Assembly (NCBI GenBank): GCA_023458315.1
Contig: JAEXAH010000087.1
Coordinates: 1 to 38,483 of the forward strand
Direction: 5' to 3'
DNA: 38,483 nucleotides
DNA from: Pseudomonadota bacterium
GTDB taxonomy: Bacteria > Pseudomonadota > Alphaproteobacteria > Rhodospirillales > Magnetospirillaceae
Part shown: positions 25,088 to 30,773 of the stretch, piece by piece
Layout: each line of letters opens with the position of its first letter
Position numbering within the stretch: position 1 is the stretch's first letter
The notes under the pieces: model-generated
Told to the model about the DNA's origin: nothing
Databases searched by the model: none
Seen by the model: the letters and a program-made list of their open reading frames with translations, nothing else
Made by a program: the position numbers and the translations under genes

Positions 25088-25777
25088 ATGACCGAGACTG
25101 TGCAAGCCACTCGTTCCACCAGCGGCACGCTGCGCACCGAACGCATCGAAGCCCGCGCCAGCGCGCTGCTGTCCGATTGCCGCCGGGCGTTCCATGCCTT
25201 CGGCGAACTGGACGAATTGGCGGAAAACCTGCGCATCCTGTCGCTGAACGCCGAACTGGCGGCCGGCCGCGCCGGTGACAAGGGCCGCGCCGTGCGCGCC
25301 CTGACCCAGTACACCCGCGAACTGGTCAACCGCCTGGCCCAGATCCGTGGCGAGATGAACCAGCAGCGCGTGCGCACCGACGCCCTGTCCGAGCAGATCG
25401 AAAGCGAGCTGAAGCATCTGCGCGAGATCGAGGAAAGCTCGGGCAGCGACAATTCCACCTTCGCCGACACCATGAAGTCGCTGGTGGAAAAGCTGGACGT
25501 GCTGTCCACCAACGTCGAAGACCTGTCGCGCCGCGCCCATGGCGTCGAGGAGGTGGTGAGCCAGTCCGACTCCATCGCCACCAACATCGCCATCGAGGCC
25601 GCCGCCGCCGGTGTCCACGAAAAGGAATTCCGCACGGTGTCCGACACCATGCGCCGCTATGTGGACGATTTGCGCAAGATGATCGACGAAGCGTCGGATT
25701 CCGTGCGCCGCGCCCTGGAAAAGACCGAGTCGCTGCGCCGCCTGGGCGTCGAGAACCTCAACGACCTGCGCCGCTGA
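25088..25777 (+). CDS. Soluble chemoreceptor-like (MCP signalling type) coiled-coil protein
   Basis: A 229-residue all-helical protein without membrane segments or a sensor domain. Two stretches resemble halves of an MCP signalling hairpin: LRILSLNAELAAGRAGDKGR (about residues 48-67) followed by VRALTQYTRELVNRLAQI, and SIATNIAIEAAAAGVHEKEF (about 163-182) followed by RTVSDTMRRYVDDLRKMIDE. Both copy the N(I/A)AxEAAxAGExGxGF-V-x-EVRxLA pattern of receptors, but the CheA/CheW-binding tip is not intact, so direct kinase control is doubtful. It runs opposite to every phage gene, with its own promoter candidate and a strong terminator. It may be a lysogenic-conversion gene, or a host gene that landed here. 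Confidence 0.75.
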   Translation: MTETVQATRSTSGTLRTERIEARASALLSDCRRAFHAFGELDELAENLRILSLNAELAAGRAGDKGRAVRALTQYTRELVNRLAQIRGEMNQQRVRTDALSEQIESELKHLREIEESSGSDNSTFADTMKSLVEKLDVLSTNVEDLSRRAHGVEEVVSQSDSIATNIAIEAAAAGVHEKEFRTVSDTMRRYVDDLRKMIDEASDSVRRALEKTESLRRLGVENLNDLRR

Positions 25778-25791
25778 GGCCACGCGTTCCG

Positions 25792-25832
25792 AAAACCCCT
25801 CTTCCGCCCGGCGGAAGAGGGGTTTTCTTTTT
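25792..25832. terminator. Bidirectional intrinsic terminator
   Basis: A stem of at least 12 bp of CCCCTCTTCCGC pairing, extended by AAAA/TTTT, around a CCG loop, followed by TTTTCTTTTT on the plus strand and by AAAA on the left, giving T on the minus strand. It should stop transcription of the plus-strand gene and also phage transcription coming from the scaffold gene. Confidence 0.88.
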
Positions 25833-25836
25833 GGCC

Positions 25837-26009
25837 TTCGCGGATTCGCGGGGAAGGTTGCCGCCCAACCGTTTACGTCATGCCCGGACTTGATCCGGGC
25901 ATCCATGCGGCACCGTCTGCTCCCTTCTTTCCGATACGCTGCCTGCGGACAAACGTGGATGGCCGGGTCAAGCCCGGCCATGACGAGCATTTCCCCGGAA
26001 TTCCGCGAA
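25837..26009. repeat. 173-base palindromic intergenic repeat, copy A
   Basis: The ends TTCGCGGATTCGCGGGGAA and TTCCCCGGAATTCCGCGAA form imperfect 19-base inverted repeats (16 of 19 match). Inside, ATGCCCGGA/TCCGGGCAT and GGCCGGG/CCCGGCC hairpins form an outer palindrome from GTCATGCCCGGACTTGATCC to its complement. A second copy lies at the window end. The motif GTCATGCCCGGACTTGATCC is, as I know it, a common alphaproteobacterial intergenic repeat. Confidence 0.8.
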
Positions 26010-26026
26010 GAACCTTTCCTTTTGCC

Positions 26027-26749
26027 CTATTCGCCGTACAGACGGCGGAAGCCGGACGACACCTTGTCGATGAAGGCCGGGTCGCGTTTCTTCCAATAGC
26101 GCGGGTCCTGCATCATGCGCTTCAGTTCGGCTTCGTCCGGGGCCTCGTCCTTGGGCGCCGCCGCCTTGCCCAGACCGGGCTCGCCCGACGCCATCATGCG
26201 TTCCATGGCCATGACGCCTTCGGGGGAACGGGACAGCGACTGGTAGACCTCGTCCGGCAGGTTGGCCTTGCCCCAGGCCGAAACCTGGCGGGCGGTTTCC
26301 GACCAGCGGGCGTCGCCGCCGTAATGGTCCTTCAGGCGGTCGAGATGACGGCGCATGTCGTATTCGCTGGCCATGTTGGCCATGGCGGGCAGCATGCAAT
26401 CATGCGCCAGATCATAGACCAGTTGCGCCTGTTCCGGGGTGAACCCGGCGGCGTGCAGGCGGCGGTTGACCTCGGGGTCGGGGCTCAGCAATTCGTGGCG
26501 GCTGGCGATCTGGTAGCCGTCGGGGCTGTCGGGCACGCCCAGGGCGCGATGAAAGGCGCAGCGTTCCTCGTCGCTGCACTCGGCGCCCGGCACCCGCACC
26601 ATGGAATGCATGCGGCGCTCAAGCTCGAGATAGGCGCCCAGCAGGGCGTCGACGCGGACGGCGCCGGTGCGCGGATCGCGGAATTTCTCGGGCACGCCGG
26701 GGCTGCCCAATTCCGGTTCGTGCGGATCGAGGGAATCTTCGTACATCAT
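26027..26749 (-). CDS. Capsid assembly/scaffolding protein
   Basis: A 240-residue acidic, helical protein in the T7 gp9-like scaffold position after portal. It opens with YEDSLDPHEPELGSPGVPEK and FRDPRTGAVRVDALLGAYLE, the usual start of this family, passes through a Glu/Met-rich helical middle, and ends in a helix-turn-helix tail (DPAFIDKVSSGFRRLYGE), typical of the capsid-binding end of scaffolds. AGGAG 9 bases before ATG at 26749 makes this start better than the TTG three codons earlier. It guides capsid assembly and leaves the head. Confidence 0.82.
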   Translation of the reverse strand: MMYEDSLDPHEPELGSPGVPEKFRDPRTGAVRVDALLGAYLELERRMHSMVRVPGAECSDEERCAFHRALGVPDSPDGYQIASRHELLSPDPEVNRRLHAAGFTPEQAQLVYDLAHDCMLPAMANMASEYDMRRHLDRLKDHYGGDARWSETARQVSAWGKANLPDEVYQSLSRSPEGVMAMERMMASGEPGLGKAAAPKDEAPDEAELKRMMQDPRYWKKRDPAFIDKVSSGFRRLYGE

Positions 26750-26761
26750 TTGTTCCAACTC

Positions 26762-27034
26762 CTAGACGTGAAGGCCGCCCTCGCGGCCGGTGCGGATCAG
26801 GGATTGCAGGTGCAACACCAACTGGCGCTGCCCCTCCAGGCTGCGCAGGGCGGCATCGGACGCATCCGGCCCCAGGCAGCGTTCGGTGGTGATCTGGGTC
26901 AGATAGGCCAGGGCGGTTTCGCCGTCGGCGCCGCTGAACAGGCGGGCGAACAGCCGCGCCAGACGCAGGCGCTGGTCATCGCCGGGCGTTGCCTGGGGCG
27001 GTTCGAACCAGGTCCAGCCGGAATCATCGGCCAT
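26762..27034 (-). CDS. Bbp19-like small phage protein
   Basis: A 90-residue protein with the pattern RLRLARLFARLFSGADGETA, LAYLTQITTERCLGPDASDA and ALRSLEGQRQLVLHLQSLIR, which I recognise as the Bbp19 family named from Bordetella phage BPP-1. Function unknown; it sits between portal and scaffold genes in that phage group too. The start overlaps the end of the portal gene by 11 bases, and GGGAGG lies 6 bases before it. This is the best pointer that the virion belongs with BPP-1-like podoviruses. Confidence 0.8.
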   Translation of the reverse strand: MADDSGWTWFEPPQATPGDDQRLRLARLFARLFSGADGETALAYLTQITTERCLGPDASDAALRSLEGQRQLVLHLQSLIRTGREGGLHV

Positions 27035-28547
27035 CGCCGCCTCCCGCGTTGGGTTGCACCATCAATTCGGCCGGAACGTTGAACACCCGGCCCAGCCAGC
27101 GCGCCGCCGCCGCCGCGTCCACCACCTGCGCCCCGGCCGGTCCCAATTGCCCCAGGGACGACAGCCAGGTCAGGGTGTTCATGGCGTCGCGCTGCGCCTG
27201 GTTCTGGGCCAGCGGCGATTTGTACTGCAAATCCACCGCGTGGCCGTCCACCAGCAAATCGGGGATTTCCCCCCGGCGGCGCAGGATGGCCACCGCCCGC
27301 AGGATCAACGGCGTCAGCAATTCGCATTGCAGGCGGCCATAGGTGGCCCCCAGCAGGCGGGCCATTTCCGCCGATCGCTCCAGAACCTCGGTTGCGGTCA
27401 TGCGCGGCGCGTCGGGCTGACCAAGTTTGTCGGCCAGCAAGGCATGGCGGATGCGGCCGCGCAGATCGTCCAGCACCAGTTGCGAGATGTCGAACCGCCC
27501 CGGCGCGTCCAGCGGCTTGAGGCCCGCCGAGCCCACCGCCTTGGGGATGATGGTGCCAGGCACCAGCTTGATGTTGGCGGGGTTGAGCACGCCGTCGTCA
27601 TCGGCCTGCCAGATGCCGGTGACGGCGATGGTGGCGTTCTTCAGCACCAGTTCCACCACCTTGTTGGCGGTCTTGATGTCGGGCAGCGCCTTCATGACCG
27701 GCGAGCGGCCATAGGTTTCACCCGGCGCCTTGAGCCAGCGGAAATTGATGAACGGGCTTTGCTCGAACCGGCCTTCGGCCAGCAACGCCTCGTCGTCGGC
27801 CTCTTCCTCCAGTACGGCGGCGTAGCGGTAGAAATGGCCGTTGGCCGACGGCACCACCGCTTCGACCACGGCGATGCGCAGATCGGGATCGTCCTCGGCC
27901 TTCTTGAGCAGGCTTTGCGGCAGGGTGGCGCCGCGAAAGCGGGCACGCAGCGCCGCCAGGGTCAGTTCCGAGCGACGGAAGGTGGTGTCCAGGCGACCGT
28001 CCACCCCCTCCTCCATCACCACTTGGCCCAGGGGCACGGCGGCGAAGCGAAAGGCCGACGGCTCGCCGGGCGGCGCTTCCTCGAACAGCAACGAGGCGGT
28101 GCCGCCCGTGACCACGTCCAGATAGCATTGGTGCATTTCCACCGCGAAATTGGAGCGGTCGAAATGGGATTGCAGCACCGCCCCCACCCGGTCGAGCACC
28201 GGCGCCGCCTGATCCCGTTCCTCGGGCGACAAATCGGCGCCCGCCGCCAGGCCGAACCACTGCGCCCAGGGCGGCGTCAGTTCCGACAACAGGCTGGCCG
28301 CCAACTGGTCCACCGCGTCGGGCGCGGTGCCGTCGAACAGGCGGTCGCCCTTTTTCTCGCCGGGCACCGGTTGGTGCAGCACCGCGTCGCGCAGCGGCAG
28401 GGCGTAATCATAGCATTCCTGCCAATGGGCCTCCCACACCGACCGGCGCTGGCGGGCCTTGGCATAGCGTTTCAGCAACTGGCCGGGGTCGCGGTCCGGC
28501 CCCAACAGGCTGCCGTCGCCCGATGCGGGCTTGGGGGTGTCGCTCAT
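27024..28547 (-). CDS. Portal protein (podovirus head-tail connector)
   Basis: A 507-residue portal of the T7 gp8/head-tail connector type: LLKRYAKARQRRSVWEAHWQ at the start, DRLFDGTAPDAVDQLAASLL near 70, SNFAVEMHQCYLDVVTGGTA near 135, PVMKALPDIKTANKVVELVL near 285, and RMTATEVLERSAEMARLLGA near 395. Twelve copies form the channel through which DNA enters and leaves the head. I prefer the ATG at 28547, which has GGGGGA 6 bases upstream, to the ATG at 28553 that abuts it. The gene overlaps the previous and next genes, showing tight coupling. Confidence 0.93.
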   Translation of the reverse strand: MSDTPKPASGDGSLLGPDRDPGQLLKRYAKARQRRSVWEAHWQECYDYALPLRDAVLHQPVPGEKKGDRLFDGTAPDAVDQLAASLLSELTPPWAQWFGLAAGADLSPEERDQAAPVLDRVGAVLQSHFDRSNFAVEMHQCYLDVVTGGTASLLFEEAPPGEPSAFRFAAVPLGQVVMEEGVDGRLDTTFRRSELTLAALRARFRGATLPQSLLKKAEDDPDLRIAVVEAVVPSANGHFYRYAAVLEEEADDEALLAEGRFEQSPFINFRWLKAPGETYGRSPVMKALPDIKTANKVVELVLKNATIAVTGIWQADDDGVLNPANIKLVPGTIIPKAVGSAGLKPLDAPGRFDISQLVLDDLRGRIRHALLADKLGQPDAPRMTATEVLERSAEMARLLGATYGRLQCELLTPLILRAVAILRRRGEIPDLLVDGHAVDLQYKSPLAQNQAQRDAMNTLTWLSSLGQLGPAGAQVVDAAAAARWLGRVFNVPAELMVQPNAGGGDGR

Positions 28548-28549
28548 GA

Positions 28550-28768
28550 TCATTCCCCCAACAGGGTCTTGCCCGGCTTGGCCGCCGCCGGGGCCACCGG
28601 GTCGAGCACGCCGCGTTCCGAGGTGGCGACCATGCCCGCCCGGCCGCGCCGGTTGCGGGCCATGATTTCCTCGCGCTGTTTGCGCGCTTCCGCCTCGGGG
28701 TCGGTGGCCGCCACCGGGGGGACATAGGGCGCGGGTGCGGGCGCGGAGCCGCCGAAGAAGCCGCCCAT
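28550..28768 (-). CDS. Small Gly/Pro-rich phage protein upstream of portal
   Basis: A 72-residue protein beginning MGGFFGGSAPAPAPYVPPVA, followed by a charged helix (ATDPEAEARKQREEIMARNR) and RAGMVATSERGVLDPVAP. A small protein with this GG-FGG start often lies just before portal in podovirus-like prophages. Function unknown. GGAGG 6 bases before the ATG at 28768 supports this start over one 4 codons upstream that would place the ribosome site inside the gene. Confidence 0.7.
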   Translation of the reverse strand: MGGFFGGSAPAPAPYVPPVAATDPEAEARKQREEIMARNRRGRAGMVATSERGVLDPVAPAAAKPGKTLLGE

Positions 28769-28814
28769 GGGAACCTCCATTTCAGGAATTTGAACCGATT
28801 TGCCGCAAAACGGA

Positions 28815-28848
28815 GAAGCCCGGCTGGAGCGTTGCTCAGCCGGGCTTC
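28815..28848 (-). terminator. Hairpin before the pre-portal gene
   Basis: A 12-bp stem (28815-28826 with 28837-28848, 10-base loop) followed on the minus strand by TCTCCGTTTT. Probably a weak intrinsic terminator within the phage operon. Confidence 0.6.
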
Positions 28849-28877
28849 AGACGCAGTTCTGGCGTTGATGAAAATGA

Positions 28878-29303
28878 CTATATACCCACACATTCGGAGA
28901 CGTCAACAGAAAAAGTTCCGCTTTTGTTCAGATAGCGATAAAGCTGCCAGGGGGTCAGCACGAAACCGGCCCGAATTCCCAGGATCCGCTTGACGCACTC
29001 GACGCAGGAGTAGGGACGAATCGGAAGCACTCTCCGGTTAGGAGAAACAAAATGCGCGTCCACGACCAACATGCCGTGCTGACGATACCAGCCAGGAAGA
29101 TCAAATTCCTGAGCGACAGGAACATGGGCAATGGCGGTGTAGTGGGACAGCGGATCGATCACCACCCAGCCGCCGTCATATTGCAGGGCGACGAAGCAAT
29201 GGCGAAAGCCGGGGCGAAGCAGCCGCAGCCACCACAGATCGGCGGCACCGCTGAACACCACCAGGGCGCGGCGCCAGCCGGGAACAACGCCGGGCGCGCT
29301 CAT
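28878..29303 (-). CDS. Phage protein, possible permuted papain-like (NlpC/P60-type) fold
   Basis: A 141-residue protein. The order of GFRHCFVAL (His35), WVVIDPLSHY (Asp50) and PYSCVECVKRILGI (Cys100/Cys103), followed by LTPWQLYRYL, resembles the circularly permuted papain-like fold, in which His precedes Cys. If real, it would cleave peptidoglycan or an amide bond, or act in virion entry. The fold call is from spacing only and is uncertain. The start overlaps the preceding gene by ATGA (29300-29303), so both come from the LexA-controlled promoter. Its 3' end lies in locally AT-rich sequence. Confidence 0.55.
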   Translation of the reverse strand: MSAPGVVPGWRRALVVFSGAADLWWLRLLRPGFRHCFVALQYDGGWVVIDPLSHYTAIAHVPVAQEFDLPGWYRQHGMLVVDAHFVSPNRRVLPIRPYSCVECVKRILGIRAGFVLTPWQLYRYLNKSGTFSVDVSECVGI

Positions 29304-29665
29304 GCCACGATGCCCTTGCGCTGCAAGGTCGGCGTCAGGCGGTCCAGCGCCTCGCTCCACGCCTCGGCGTCGGATCGGGTATCGCCAGCCCAGGGATCTG
29401 GCGGCATCAGACGGCAACCGAAGCGCCCCAGCACCGTGATATGGCGCTCGCCCAGCACCCGGTTGCGCCGCAGGAACAGCACCGCGCGATAGATGTCGTC
29501 GGGATCGCAGGGGCGCCCCACGTCACCCTGGTCGGCGGTGAAACGCACCCCCTCGATCCGCGCCATCTGACAGCGCGAGAACCACAGCCACGCCTCCTCG
29601 GCCGAAGCGAACGGCTCGGCCGGGCGCTCGCTCAGCGGCCTCGGCGCGAACTTGCCCACACGCAT
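29300..29665 (-). CDS. First gene of the phage operon, unknown (121 aa)
   Basis: A 121-residue protein (MRVGKFAPRPLSERPAEPFA, EEAWLWFSRCQMARIEGV, DDIYRAVLFLRRNRVLGERH, ITVLGRFGCRLMPPDPW, SEALDRLTPTLQRKGIVA). The second half looks helical with a possible helix-turn-helix around residues 65-90 (LGERHITVLGRFG), so a regulatory role for this first gene is conceivable, but it is not recognised. GAGGAGG 8 bases before ATG is strong. A LexA box lies 20-34 bases upstream of the start codon. A small terminase cannot be excluded, since none is identified elsewhere. Confidence 0.7.
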   Translation of the reverse strand: MRVGKFAPRPLSERPAEPFASAEEAWLWFSRCQMARIEGVRFTADQGDVGRPCDPDDIYRAVLFLRRNRVLGERHITVLGRFGCRLMPPDPWAGDTRSDAEAWSEALDRLTPTLQRKGIVA

Positions 29666-29684
29666 GGCGATACCTCCTCAACTA

Positions 29685-29699
29685 GAACATCTAGTGAAC
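29685..29699 (-). promoter_or_regulatory. LexA (SOS) box of the phage operon
   Basis: On the minus strand the sequence reads GTTCACTAGATGTTC, an exact match to the alphaproteobacterial LexA box GTTC-N7-GTTC. It starts directly downstream of the candidate -10 of the phage operon, where LexA would block transcription. Confidence 0.82.
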
Positions 29700-29700
29700 A

Positions 29701-29730
29701 TAGATGCCGGAACAGCGGGCATTGAGTCAA
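29701..29730 (-). promoter_or_regulatory. Candidate promoter of the phage operon
   Basis: On the minus strand TTGACT (29730-29725), 18 bases, then CATCTA (29706-29701). The -35 is good and the -10 is weak. The LexA box abuts it. Confidence 0.5.
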
Positions 29731-29750
29731 GGGTCGTAGGCTGATATTCC
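29722..29750 (+). promoter_or_regulatory. Candidate promoter of the S24 regulator gene
   Basis: TTGAGT (29722-29727), 17 bases, then TATTCC (29745-29750). Its -35 overlaps that of the divergent phage promoter, so the two would compete for RNA polymerase. Confidence 0.5.
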
Positions 29751-29787
29751 TGCTGACCGAAACCAACGATTGCGAGACGATCTTCCC

Positions 29788-30420
29788 ATGCTGAAGCACG
29801 CCGATATCTGGGCCGCAATCGATGCCCTGGCCCGCGACCATGGCCTCACCCCGTCCGCGCTGGCGCGTCGCGCCGGACTGGACCCCACCACCTTCAACAA
29901 GAGCAAGCGCATCACGCGTGAGGGCAAGCCGCGCTGGCCCTCCACCGAAAGCGTGTCCAAGGTTCTGGACGCCACCGGCGCCTCGCTGTCCGACCTGCTG
30001 GGCCATATCGAGGCACCGCCGGACCGGCGCGGCGCCTCGCACCTGCCGCTGATCGGCTTCGCCCAGGCGGGCGACCGCGGCTATTTCGACGACGCCGGCT
30101 ATCCGGTGGGCGGATCGTGGGACGAGATCCCGTTCCCCGAGGTGGGCGACCCCAACGCCTATGCGCTGGAAGTGTCGGGCGACAGCATGGAGCCGCTGTA
30201 CCGCGACGGCGACCGCGTCATCGTCTCGCCCTCGGCCTCGGTGCGGCGGGGCGACCGGGTGGTGGTGCGCACCGTCGAGGGCGAGGTGATGGTCAAACAA
30301 CTGATCCGCCAAACCGCCAAGCGCATCGAACTGGCCTCGCTGAATCCCGCCCACCAGGGCCGCAGCCTGGCCACCGAGGACGTGGCCTGGGTCGCGCGCA
30401 TCCTGTGGGCCAGCCAGTAG
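29788..30420 (+). CDS. Autocleavable S24-type transcription regulator (LexA/CI-like)
   Basis: A 210-residue regulator. The N terminus (about 5-70) is a helix-turn-helix, with SALARRAGLDPTTFNKSKRI and PSTESVSKVLDATGASLSDL. The C terminus is an S24 peptidase domain with the Ala94-Gly95 cleavage site (AQAGDRG), catalytic Ser133 (GDSMEP) and Lys170 (EVMVKQL), so RecA-stimulated self-cleavage is plausible. The sequence resembles a widespread chromosomal alphaproteobacterial family rather than a typical phage repressor, so it may be a host gene next to which the island sits. ATG at 29788 is preferred; a TTG at 29770 is possible. Divergent from the phage operon. Confidence 0.85.
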   Translation: MLKHADIWAAIDALARDHGLTPSALARRAGLDPTTFNKSKRITREGKPRWPSTESVSKVLDATGASLSDLLGHIEAPPDRRGASHLPLIGFAQAGDRGYFDDAGYPVGGSWDEIPFPEVGDPNAYALEVSGDSMEPLYRDGDRVIVSPSASVRRGDRVVVRTVEGEVMVKQLIRQTAKRIELASLNPAHQGRSLATEDVAWVARILWASQ

Positions 30421-30434
30421 CACCTCGACTTTTT

Positions 30435-30449
30435 GTTCGCATTATGTTC
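30435..30449 (+). promoter_or_regulatory. Second LexA (SOS) box
   Basis: GTTCGCATTATGTTC is an exact GTTC-N7-GTTC match, ending 10 bases before the ATG at 30460 and overlapping a possible -10 (TATGTT, 30443-30448). Confidence 0.82.
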
Positions 30450-30459
30450 TAATGGACGC

Positions 30460-30717
30460 ATGATGTTCGACCATCGTGACGCCCTGGAACGCCGCTATGA
30501 CGGCCCCATCCCACCCGCCGACCCCGCCGCCTGCTTGGTGGCGGCGCCGCAGCGGGCGCGGCTGTTCCAACGCATGGCCGCCGACACCCGCGCCCAGACC
30601 GCCAGCCACCGCCTGCGCCTGCCCGCCCGGGCCGCCCTGACCGATGCCCGCCTGGACCGCCTGCAACGGGATTTGCACCTGTCGCGCACCCTGGGCGTGG
30701 CGTGGCGGAACCGCTGA
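30460..30717 (+). CDS. Small SOS-regulated protein, unknown
   Basis: An 85-residue basic, helical protein (MMFDHRDALERRYDGPIPPA, CLVAAPQRARLFQRMAADTR, ALTDARLDRLQRDLHLSRTL) without membrane segment or known motif. The LexA box immediately upstream suggests induction by DNA damage. The ribosome site is weak (GGAC, 3 bases before ATG), and an in-frame second ATG follows at 30463. It is not obviously similar to the membrane-bound division inhibitors SidA or DidA. It shares a terminator with fabI and lies 39 bases after the S24 gene, but its own promoter is likely. Confidence 0.65.
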   Translation: MMFDHRDALERRYDGPIPPADPAACLVAAPQRARLFQRMAADTRAQTASHRLRLPARAALTDARLDRLQRDLHLSRTLGVAWRNR

Positions 30718-30725
30718 GCGGACAC

Positions 30726-30757
30726 GAAAAAGGGCGCGGCTTGCACCGCGCCCTTTC
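30726..30757. terminator. Bidirectional terminator between the SOS gene and fabI
   Basis: An 11-bp stem (30729-30739 with 30746-30756, 6-base loop) with an A-run on the left and TTT on the right, between two converging genes. On the minus strand it ends in TTTTT, so it suits fabI best. Confidence 0.85.
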
Positions 30758-30773
30758 GCCAAGGCGACACACA

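Larger units (their letters stand above)
7541..29665 (-). mobile_element. Podovirus-type virion island (prophage remnant or GTA-like element)
   Basis: About 22 kb of minus-strand genes encoding portal, scaffold, capsid, tail tubular A and B, three fibre adaptor/tip sets, terminase, spanin-like protein, endolysin and holin, all without visible frameshifts. The order portal-scaffold-capsid-tubular A-tubular B-fibres-terminase-lysis is that of short-tailed phages. I find no integrase, recombinase, DNA or RNA polymerase, primase, Cro/CI pair, excisionase, small terminase or T7-like internal virion proteins, and no tRNA or direct repeats at the edges. The boundaries given are the outermost phage-like genes. 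A plus-strand host-like gene and a palindromic repeat interrupt it at 24774-26026. Transcription probably begins at the LexA-controlled promoter near 29700. Confidence 0.85.

Noticed and set aside
7443..29787. att direct repeats or a tRNA integration site at the island edges
   Set aside because: I compared the two flanks by eye and found no shared repeat and no tRNA-like sequence.
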